Below, piece by piece: positions 7,103-13,081 of a stretch of 33,773 nucleotides of DNA. The notes beneath the pieces were generated by a model. It ran no database searches. It was not told the DNA's origin and saw only the letters and a program-made list of their open reading frames with translations. Source of the DNA: Modestobacter marinus (GTDB taxonomy: Bacteria; Actinomycetota; Actinomycetes; Mycobacteriales; Geodermatophilaceae); NCBI RefSeq assembly GCF_019799945.1, contig NZ_JABGCH010000041.1, positions 1 to 33,773 on the forward strand, read 5' to 3'. Position 1 is the first letter of the stretch; every line of letters starts with the position of its first letter. The position numbers and the translations under genes are program-made.

Positions 7103-8544
7103 GCCGCCGACGACGCGCTGTCGGCGTCCGTCATCGGCCGGCCGGGCGCGTGCTGCGCCACCCAAACCTGCGCGGCCATCTGTACGGCGTCCCACGGAGA
7201 GCCCAGCGGCGGGGTGTAGGAGAGGTCCAGGGTGAGCAGGTCGGCGACGGTCATGCCGTGGAACAGCGCGGTCGCGAGGATGTCGACCCGCTTGGCGGTC
7301 TCGGTGCCGCGGCGGCCGATGAGCTGGGCACCCAGCAGGCGGCCGGTGTCGGCGTCCCCGGTGACCCGAATCGTGATCGACTGAGCCCCCGGGTAGTAGG
7401 CCTTGTGGTCGTTGGCGACCGTGGTCGATGAGACGGGCCGGTAGCCGGCCGCGACTGCTTCGTGCTCGCGCAGTCCGGTGCGAGCCGCGACGACGTCGAA
7501 GACCTTCACGACCTGGGTACCGAGGCTCCCGGCGTACCGAGCGGTGCCGCCGACGGCGTTCTCGCCCGCGACCCGGCCCTGCTTGTGTGCGGTGGTGCCC
7601 AGCGGCAGGTAGGTGACGCCGGCCAGGCGGTGGCGGGTGACCACGCAGTCTCCGGCGGCCCAGACGCCCGGGAGCCCGGTGGCCATGTCCTCGCCGACGA
7701 TCACCGCGCCGCGGGGACCGGTGGTCGCGCCGGCGGCCACGAGGAGGGCGGCGTCGGGGCGGACGCCGACGTTGATGAGCACCACGTCGACGTCCCAGCC
7801 GACCGGTTCGCCGGCAGGTCCTGTGCCGGTCACGTGCAGCCGAGCGCCATCGCTGTCGCGGGCGTCGGTGCGGGCGACCGCGGTCACGGCGGCGCCACAG
7901 TGCACCTGGACGCCCCTGTCGGTGAGCTCGGCCCGGACGAGCGCGCCGAGTTCGACGTCGACGGTGGGCAGGACCTCGGGCAGCATCTCCACCTGGTGCA
8001 CCGTCAGGCCGCGGGTGGTCAGTGCTTCGGCCATCTCGAGGCCGATGTAGCCGGCACCGACGATCAGCGCCGACCGGACACCGGACCGCTCCAGCGACCC
8101 GGTCAGCGCGAAGGTGTCGTCCATCGTGTGCAGCAGGTGTACCCCGTCGGCCGGGCCGAGGGTCGACAGCCCGTCGATGGGCGGGCGTACGGGGACGGCG
8201 CCGGTGCCGACGACCAGCCGGTCGTAGTCCAGCGTCTCGGTGGCGCCGTCGGCGGTCCGGATCGCGATCCGGTGGCCGCCTACGTCGATGCTGGTGACCC
8301 GGGTGTCCAGGCGCAGCTGCAGGGCGGTGGCCTCCAGCTCGGCCAGGGTGCGGTGGGCGAGGTTGCGCCAGTCGCCGACCTCGCCCGAGACGAAATAGGG
8401 GATGCCGCAGATGCTGAAGTTCGGATAGGCGTCGGCAACGATCAGCGTCACCTCGGCCGAGGGGTCCACCTCGCGGGCGCGCAGCCCGGCGGAGATGCCC
8501 GCGTCGGATCCGCCGACGATGACGAGCCGCGTGCCCGTGCTCAC
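7099..8544 (-). CDS. FAD-dependent CoA-disulfide-reductase/NADH-oxidase-like oxidoreductase
   Basis: The protein is 481 aa. An N-terminal FAD-binding GGSDAGISAG lies at about 11-20. The motif PNFSICGIPY carries a single Cys46 in the position of the active-site cysteine of CoA-disulfide reductases and NADH oxidases. A second Rossmann motif (IVGAGYIGLEMAEAL, about 160) binds NAD(P)H, WAAGDC lies near 305, and a dimerisation domain follows. These class III flavoproteins reduce disulfides, persulfides or oxygen. Placed between two ArsC genes and overlapping both (GTGA at 8541-8544, ATGA at 7099-7102), it plausibly recycles a thiol used in arsenate reduction. That role is inference; the enzyme class is clear. 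Confidence 0.85.
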   Translation of the reverse strand: MSTGTRLVIVGGSDAGISAGLRAREVDPSAEVTLIVADAYPNFSICGIPYFVSGEVGDWRNLAHRTLAELEATALQLRLDTRVTSIDVGGHRIAIRTADGATETLDYDRLVVGTGAVPVRPPIDGLSTLGPADGVHLLHTMDDTFALTGSLERSGVRSALIVGAGYIGLEMAEALTTRGLTVHQVEMLPEVLPTVDVELGALVRAELTDRGVQVHCGAAVTAVARTDARDSDGARLHVTGTGPAGEPVGWDVDVVLINVGVRPDAALLVAAGATTGPRGAVIVGEDMATGLPGVWAAGDCVVTRHRLAGVTYLPLGTTAHKQGRVAGENAVGGTARYAGSLGTQVVKVFDVVAARTGLREHEAVAAGYRPVSSTTVANDHKAYYPGAQSITIRVTGDADTGRLLGAQLIGRRGTETAKRVDILATALFHGMTVADLLTLDLSYTPPLGSPWDAVQMAAQVWVAQHAPGRPMTDADSASSAA

Positions 8545-9230
8545 CGGGCCGCGGGCTGTGCCGCCGGCGACATCGGCGCCGGCAGGTCCAGGCCGGGCAG
8601 CAGGGACACGATGAGCTCACGGACCCGGGCGTCGAGATCGGCGCGGATGGCGGCGACCTGCGACGCGGTGGCGCCAGCAGGGTCGGCGACCGGCCAGTCC
8701 TCGTAGCGGCGGCCCGGGACGACGGGGCACTCATCGCCGCAGCCGAGGGTGACCACCACGTCGGCGGCCGACAGCACGTCGTGGGTCAGCGGCTTGGGGA
8801 ACTCCTGCTCCAGCGACAGGCCGATCTCGGTCATCGCCGTCCGCACCTCGGGATGGATGGCCTCAGCCGGGTCGGAACCGGCGGTGTACACGTGGATGGA
8901 CTGCCCCGCGTAGGAGCGCAGCAACGCTGCCGACATCTGGCTGCGGCCGGCGTTGTGCACGCAGACGAAGAGCACCGCGGGCGCCCGGTGGGCGTGCTTG
9001 CCCTCGGCCAGCGCCCGGGCGTCGAGCCGCTCGCCGGCGAAACGGCCGGCAAGGACCGGCAGGAAGGTCGTGACCTTGGCGGTGGCGACGAGCTTGTCGT
9101 AGCTGTCCCGGTACACCTCCTCCACCTGTGTCCGGGGGAAGCGGTCGGCGTAGTCGTGGACGAGGTCTTCGACGATCCGGTTGACCTGCTGGTCGGCGAT
9201 GGCCTGCTCGGCCGGCGTGTGCGCAGTCAT
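8541..9230 (-). CDS. arsC: ArsC with N-terminal three-helix dimerisation domain
   Basis: The protein is 229 aa. Residues 1-80 are a helical domain (NRIVEDLVHDYADRFPRTQV, then VYRDSYDKLVATAKV) of the three-helix-bundle type found before actinobacterial ArsC domains. Residues 85-220 are an LMW-phosphatase ArsC: P-loop CVHNAGRSQM (Cys90, Arg96), redox pair Cys164/Cys168 in LGCGDECPVVPG, and Asp183 in ADPAGA. ATG 9230 has AGGAAG about nine bases upstream and overlaps the aquaporin stop (ATGA). It is coupled to the aquaporin, a pairing that would let As(III) formed in the cytoplasm leave passively through the channel. Confidence 0.9.
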   Translation of the reverse strand: MTAHTPAEQAIADQQVNRIVEDLVHDYADRFPRTQVEEVYRDSYDKLVATAKVTTFLPVLAGRFAGERLDARALAEGKHAHRAPAVLFVCVHNAGRSQMSAALLRSYAGQSIHVYTAGSDPAEAIHPEVRTAMTEIGLSLEQEFPKPLTHDVLSAADVVVTLGCGDECPVVPGRRYEDWPVADPAGATASQVAAIRADLDARVRELIVSLLPGLDLPAPMSPAAQPAAR

Positions 9231-10045
9231 GGTCGCACTTCTTCCTGGGCCCGTTCGGGCACGGGGCGAGGGCCGGTGCTGGCGAAGCCGGCACCAGTGG
9301 ATCCCGGCGCAGGAGCGCCGGTCGTGGGAGGGGCGCCGGTGCCGTCGTGCGGCACCACGGCTGCGTCGGCGTCCTCGGCGATCCCCGGGTAGAGCACCAG
9401 GACCGCGCCGACGGCAGCCGCCGCTCCGATCAGTTGCGTGAGCACGAACATCGGCACCGAGGACGGCGCGATCCCGGCGAAGGTGTCCGACAGCGTCCGC
9501 GCGACGTCGATCATCGGGTTGGCGAACGACGTGCTGGAACTCCAGAAGTAGGCCGCGGTGATGTAGGCGCCCACGGCGAACGGCGCCATCGCCCCACGGC
9601 CGGCCCGGACGAGCCCGAAGATCAGCACGACCAGCCCGAAGGTGGCCAGCGCCTCCGACAACCACAGACCGCCGGAAGAGCGCTCGTGGGTGGAGACGTT
9701 CACCGCGGGCAGGTCGAACATCAGGTTGGCCGCGATCGCACCGAGCGCGCCACCGGCCAGCTGCGCGGGGAGGTAGACGGCGACCTGCCTCGTCGACACG
9801 CCGCCGAAGAACCGGTCGGCGAGCGTGACCACGGGGTTGAAGTGGCCGCCGGACACCGGGCCGAAGGCGAGGATCAGCGCGACCAGCCCGGCGCCGGTGA
9901 CCAGCGCGTTCTCCAGCAGCTGCAGCCCGGTGTCGTCCGGCGACAGCCGCGAGGCGGCGATGCCGGAGCCGATGACGACGGCGACCAGTCCGGCGGAGCC
10001 GAGGAACTCGGCGAGCGCCTGGCGGGCCAGCAGGGTCAGTCGCAC
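9227..10045 (-). CDS. Aquaporin/aquaglyceroporin in the arsenic operon (AqpS-like)
   Basis: This MIP-family channel has 272 aa and six membrane helices plus two half-helices. The two asparagine boxes are variant: GGHFNPVVT (NPV, 70-72) and FANPMIDVART (NPM, 176-178), with the selectivity-filter Arg183. A Pro/Gly/Ala-rich tail of about 45 residues follows the last helix. GTG 10045 was chosen because it overlaps the arsR stop by ten bases; earlier codons would lie inside arsR. Aquaglyceroporins conduct As(OH)3, and in Sinorhizobium meliloti AqpS replaces an arsenite pump by downhill efflux. The same job is likely here, since no active pump gene is seen in the locus. Confidence 0.9.
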   Translation of the reverse strand: MRLTLLARQALAEFLGSAGLVAVVIGSGIAASRLSPDDTGLQLLENALVTGAGLVALILAFGPVSGGHFNPVVTLADRFFGGVSTRQVAVYLPAQLAGGALGAIAANLMFDLPAVNVSTHERSSGGLWLSEALATFGLVVLIFGLVRAGRGAMAPFAVGAYITAAYFWSSSTSFANPMIDVARTLSDTFAGIAPSSVPMFVLTQLIGAAAAVGAVLVLYPGIAEDADAAVVPHDGTGAPPTTGAPAPGSTGAGFASTGPRPVPERAQEEVRP

Positions 10046-10347
10046 GGCCGCTTCACCGCCAGCGCGAGGCGGGAGCGCGAGGCCAGCGCGGCGTAGTGCG
10101 CCGACACCGCCTCGAGGACCTCCGGGCGCAGCCGGTAATAGGTGTAGCGGCCGGCCGGCTCGGCCTCCACGGCTCCGACGGAGCGGAGCAGTCGCAGGTG
10201 GTTGCTGAGGTTGGAGCTGGTTGCGCCAGTCTCGGCGACCAGGTGGCAGACGCATAGCTGCTCAACGGTGAGCAGCTCCACGATCCGCGCCCGGGTGGGA
10301 TCGGCCAGCGCCCGGAGCAACTCGTCAGTCACCGGTGATGTCAGCAC
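10036..10347 (-). CDS. arsR: ArsR/SmtB-family repressor with ELCVC-type metal site
   Basis: This winged-helix regulator has 103 aa. The recognition region is ATSSNLSNHLRLL. The alpha-3 motif QLCVCHLV supplies Cys32 and Cys34, the classical As(III)/Sb(III) site of ArsR, and a further Cys102 sits near the C-terminus (KRPCD). Binding of As(III) would release the operator and induce the seven downstream genes. GTG 10347 has no Shine-Dalgarno, but a TTGACC-N17-TTTGAT promoter places the transcription start at about this codon, which suggests leaderless translation. GTG 10332 is an alternative. It is the first gene of the leftward operon. Confidence 0.9.
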   Translation of the reverse strand: MLTSPVTDELLRALADPTRARIVELLTVEQLCVCHLVAETGATSSNLSNHLRLLRSVGAVEAEPAGRYTYYRLRPEVLEAVSAHYAALASRSRLALAVKRPCD

Positions 10348-10353
10348 GCGCTG

Positions 10354-10382
10354 ATCAAACGTGGCCGGCCTCTACCGGTCAA
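10354..10382 (-). promoter_or_regulatory. Promoter of the leftward arsR-aqp-arsC operon
   Basis: On the minus strand TTGACC (10382-10377) is followed by a 17-base spacer and TTTGAT (10359-10354). Transcription would start about 7 bases on, at 10347, which is the GTG of arsR. ArsR would bind in or next to this element. Confidence 0.5.
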
Positions 10383-10416
10383 GCAAACAGTCGATGAACG
10401 GAGCGCCCGGGCAGGG

Positions 10417-10770
10417 TCAGTTGGTGGCGAGTGCGCCCCGCAGCGACTCGAGCGCCGCCGGGACTACCGCGTACCAGACGTTGCGTCCCCGCCGCTCGCT
10501 CACGCAGATCCCCGCGGCGACCAGTCGGGTCAGGTGGTGGGAGACCGTGGGCTGGCTCTTGCCGACCGGCTCGACGAGATCGCATGCACATACGGCGCCG
10601 CCGGCATTCGAAAGCAGCGACACCAGGCGCAGCCGCACCGGGTCGGCGAGCATCGCGAACTGGTGAGCCAACGTCGCGGCCTCGGTCTCGGTGAGCACCG
10701 CGGCGCTCAGTGGCGCGCAGCAGGCGACGACGTCGGGCTGCTCGAGCACCGGCTGTTCGCGCACGCTCAT
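10417..10770 (-). CDS. arsR: ArsR-family repressor, CC...CxC type
   Basis: The protein is 117 aa. It has an N-terminal VVACCAP with vicinal Cys17-Cys18 and an alpha-3-region AVCACDLV with Cys61 and Cys63. The DNA-recognition helix is KSQPTVSHHLTRL and the wing is ERRGRNVWY. The Cys-Cys plus distal Cys pattern is that of Corynebacterium glutamicum ArsR, whose As(III) site differs from that of the plasmid R773 ArsR. ATG 10770 has GAGGAG seven bases upstream; the frame to 10800 is not needed. It is divergent from arsI, which it probably controls. It is co-directional with the other arsR but separated by 69 bases that hold a promoter. Confidence 0.9.
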   Translation of the reverse strand: MSVREQPVLEQPDVVACCAPLSAAVLTETEAATLAHQFAMLADPVRLRLVSLLSNAGGAVCACDLVEPVGKSQPTVSHHLTRLVAAGICVSERRGRNVWYAVVPAALESLRGALATN

Positions 10771-10791
10771 CGGACGTCTCCTCAACATTCG

Positions 10792-10846
10792 TATTGACAA
10801 CGGTCGATATCCGATCCAGTCTAGGTCACATCGACGTGTGTCAATA
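10792..10846. promoter_or_regulatory. Divergent arsR/arsI control region with TTGACA inverted repeat
   Basis: TATTGACA (10792-10799) and TGTCAATA (10839-10846) are perfect inverted copies, each containing a consensus -35 TTGACA on opposite strands. The leftward promoter has TAGACT after a 15-base spacer; the rightward -10 is weak. The two would overlap face to face, so one bound repressor could silence both. Confidence 0.5.
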
Positions 10847-10883
10847 TAGGCCAGCTCTTCAGATGACGCCCAGGAGGCATCCC

Positions 10884-11369
10884 ATGTCCCGCATCCAGCT
10901 CGCCCTGAACGTCGACCACCTCGAGTCCGCGGTCACCTTCTACAGCAAGCTGCTCGGCGCCGAGCCGGCCAAGCGCAAGCCCGGCTACGCGAACTTCGCC
11001 ATCGCCGAGCCGCCGCTGAAGCTGGTGCTGCTGGAGAACCCCGGCAAGGGCGGCAGCCTCAACCACCTGGGCGTCGAGGTCGACTCCACCGACGAGGTGC
11101 ACGCCGAGATCGCCCGCCTGTCCGGTGAGGGGCTGTTCACCGACGAGGAGATGGGCACCACCTGTTGCTTCGCCACCCAGGACAAGGTGTGGGTCACCGG
11201 CCCGGGCGGAGAGCGCTGGGAGGTCTACACCGTGCTGGCCGACAGCGAGACCTTCGGCATCAGCCCGAAGGCCCTCGTCGACGCCGGGCAGGCGCCTGCC
11301 GGCGGGGTCTGCTGCGGAACCGCCTCCACGGGGGCCGACCAGCCCGCGACCGCGGCCGCCTGCTGCTGA
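10884..11369 (+). CDS. arsI: ArsI/CadI-family C-As lyase (extradiol dioxygenase fold)
   Basis: The protein is 161 aa of the glyoxalase/extradiol dioxygenase superfamily. Candidate Fe(II) ligands are His12 (NVDHLES), His61 (LNHLGVEV) and Glu113 (ERWEVYTV). The vicinal Cys94-Cys95 in GTTCCFATQDKVWV is the arsenical-binding pair of ArsI, which cleaves the C-As bond of trivalent methyl or aromatic arsenicals to release As(III). Two more Cys pairs (143-144, 160-161) lie in a flexible tail. ATG 10884 has AGGAGG six bases upstream. CadI, a cadmium-induced homologue, is the alternative name for this family; the neighbouring ars genes favour an arsenical role. Confidence 0.9.
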   Translation: MSRIQLALNVDHLESAVTFYSKLLGAEPAKRKPGYANFAIAEPPLKLVLLENPGKGGSLNHLGVEVDSTDEVHAEIARLSGEGLFTDEEMGTTCCFATQDKVWVTGPGGERWEVYTVLADSETFGISPKALVDAGQAPAGGVCCGTASTGADQPATAAACC

Positions 11370-11396
11370 CCAGCAGACACACACGAGGAGAACATC

Positions 11397-11600
11397 ATGA
11401 TCACGCCAGAGGTCGCCCAGATGGTCGCCGCTGACCGCGCTGCCCAGCTCCAGCGGGCCGCGGCGTCCGCCCGGCTCGCCGCGATCGCCCGCTGCTGCCG
11501 GCCCAGCCACTGGGCGCAAGCGGCCAGCCGGGTCGTCCGGGCCATGAGCAGGCTGCAGCGCGAACGGGTTCCGGCCGGCGTCTGCTGCGCCGGCGCATGA
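11397..11600 (+). CDS. Small basic protein with two Cys-Cys pairs
   Basis: The protein is 67 aa, starting at ATG 11397 with GAGGAG six bases upstream and lying 27 bases after arsI, so it is probably co-transcribed. It is mostly an Ala/Arg-rich amphipathic helix with Cys33-Cys34 (ARCCRPSHWAQ) and Cys63-Cys64 near the end (VPAGVCCAGA). The final motif resembles PAGGVCCG in the ArsI tail. It has no membrane segment. No family is recognised. Paired cysteines in an arsenic locus suggest As(III) binding or delivery; that is inference. Confidence 0.62.
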   Translation: MITPEVAQMVAADRAAQLQRAAASARLAAIARCCRPSHWAQAASRVVRAMSRLQRERVPAGVCCAGA

Positions 11601-11604
11601 ACCA

Positions 11605-11732
11605 CGGTCTTCGGTGGTGTTGATGTGCTTGCCGCGGAACATCACCTCGGGGCGTTCCCGCAGGCCGGCCCGCTCCGCGAGGGCGGCGAGCAGGCGCACG
11701 GTCTCCCCGGTGAGCCGGTTCTTCGAGCCTTC
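11605..11732 (-). pseudogene. pgi: Glucose-6-phosphate isomerase, internal fragment
   Basis: About 43 codons on the minus strand read SKNRLTGETVRLLAALAERA, then MFRGKHINTTEDR. This matches the N-terminal part of Pgi, from the SKNR motif to the NxTEDRAVLH motif, and stops exactly before AVLH. No start, no continuation and no C-terminal catalytic domain are present. The rest of the stretch 11601-12091 shows only a CRP-like site. It is the remains of a sugar-phosphate gene next to other broken sugar genes. Confidence 0.7.
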
Positions 11733-11953
11733 CGCTCCGGGGTCTCGGCGATCCTCATGCCGGCCTCCTAGCCGTGCTGCCCACCTCGCCGGGATGGCGA
11801 CGGCGAGGGCTACGGGCGCCACGCTCGACGACGCCCGAGAGTCTTGCGACCAGAGGACCCCGGCGATGTCCGGACACCGCCGACCCGGCAGGTCGCGGGA
11901 GCGGCGGTGGGGTGGAGCCGACCGGGGGAGCCCGATACGATCCTCTCGCCCGG

Positions 11954-11969
11954 TGAGATCCAGATCACA
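11954..11969. promoter_or_regulatory. CRP/GlxR-like site
   Basis: TGAGA-TCCAGA-TCACA matches 9 of 10 conserved positions of TGTGA-N6-TCACA. It lies 123 bases upstream of the PfkB remnant, a sensible place for catabolic control of a sugar operon. Confidence 0.35.
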
Positions 11970-12091
11970 CGCCGCTGAGCAGCCGGTGGCGTACCCCTTG
12001 TGGCCAGAGAGCTCCGCAACCCGACCGCGCACCTCGACGACGGGCCGGTCGCGCCGGCGCACCCAGCACCATGCGCGAGGGGAGCAGGCAG

Positions 12092-12205
12092 ATGTTCGTC
12101 GTGATCGGTGAGGCCTGGCTCGACCTGTTCGGCCAGCGGGGGAGTCGGAGGCTCGTCGCCCACCCCGGGGGCAGTCCGGCCAACGTCGCACTCGAACTCG
12201 GGTGA
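12092..12205 (+). pseudogene. PfkB-family sugar kinase, N-terminal fragment
   Basis: There are 37 codons from ATG 12092, with GGAG about eight bases upstream. The protein reads VVIGEAWLDLFGQ, then HPGGSPANVALELG, the start of fructokinase/ribokinase-type kinases (G-E-x-x-x-D ... PGGxPANVA). TGA at 12203-12205 follows at once, so the sugar-binding remainder and the GAGD ATP motif are gone. The ROK gene starts four bases later. The abrupt end inside a conserved helix indicates an internal deletion. Confidence 0.75.
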
Positions 12206-12209
12206 GACC

Positions 12210-12992
12210 GTGAGGCTGACGACCGGCGTCGATATCGGCGGGACCAAGCTCGCGGCCGGCGTGGTCGACGAGCAGGGGGACATCGTCGACGTCGTGGAGG
12301 AGCTACGGGCCTCGCACGAGGTGGAGGCCGTGGGCATCGGCACGGCCGGTTTCGTCGACGCCGCCCGCTCCACCGTGGTCTTCGCACCCAACCTCGCCTG
12401 GCGGGACGAGCCCCTGCGCGCCGCGATCGAGGCCCGGTGCGGCCTGCCTGTCGTGGTGGAGAACGACGCCGATGCCGCGGCCTGGGCGGAGGCCCGGTTC
12501 GGCGCCGGCCGGGGCCGGGGTACCTCGTCATCCTCACCCTGGGCAGCGGGCTGGGCGGCGGCCTGGTGGTCGACGGTGAGCTCTACCGCGGCCGGCTCGG
12601 GATCGCCGCCGAGTTCGGGCACATGGTGGTTGAGCCGGGGGGACGGCGTTGCGGCTGCGGGGAGCGCGGCTGCTGGGAGCGCTACGCGAGCGGAACGGCG
12701 CTTGTCCGTGAGGCCCAGGAGCTTGCCTCCGTCTCACCCGCCATCGCGGGCCGGCTGCTGGAGCTGGCCGGTGGCCAGCCGGAGGCGATCACCGGGCTGG
12801 CGGTCACCGAGGCGGCCCAGGACGGCGACGAGGCGGCGCTGGAGGCGTTCCGCGTGGTCGGGACCTGGCTCGGGCACGGCATGGCCAGTCACCGCGCGTG
12901 CCTACGGGAAGGACGTGCCGAGCGTCCGGCTCGCCGAGCTGGGTCCGGAGGCCGGGATCGTCGGTGCCGCCGACCTCGCGCGGCACCGGTGA
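12210..12992 (+). pseudogene. ROK-family glucokinase, frameshifted and internally deleted
   Basis: GTG 12210 begins RLTTGVDIGGTKLAAGVVDE (ATP-binding DIGGTK) and runs to ENDADAAAWAEARFGAG. Near 12515-12521, in a G/C run, coding moves to another frame: YLVILTLGSGLGGGLVVDG, FGHMVVEPGG and the ROK zinc motif CGCGERGCWERYASG. After GTWLGHGMAS, coding returns to the first frame with RAYGKDVPSVRLAELGPEAG and ends at TGA 12990-12992. A stretch of roughly 50-60 residues expected between these parts (normally the second GGG motif) is absent. It is a glucokinase-like gene broken by one frameshift and one deletion. The upstream PfkB relic and downstream sugar porter mark a former sugar uptake/kinase operon. 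Confidence 0.8.
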
Positions 12993-13081
12993 CCGGCAGA
13001 TGAACAGCGCTCGGCCGGTTCAACCGGACGGCCGGGCGGCGCAGGGCAGGGAGTGACCGGGTACGGGCGGAGGGGGATCGG

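Noticed and set aside
6659-8734. Single 691-aa protein spanning the ArsC-like gene and the oxidoreductase gene
   Set aside because: Upstream of 7102 this frame is Arg/Pro-rich shadow of the FAD oxidoreductase. The real gene starts at ATG 7102.
10821-12191. Long leftward frame across arsI and the pgi fragment
   Set aside because: Only the short pgi-like part (11605-11732) is meaningful; the rest is antisense to arsI or non-coding.
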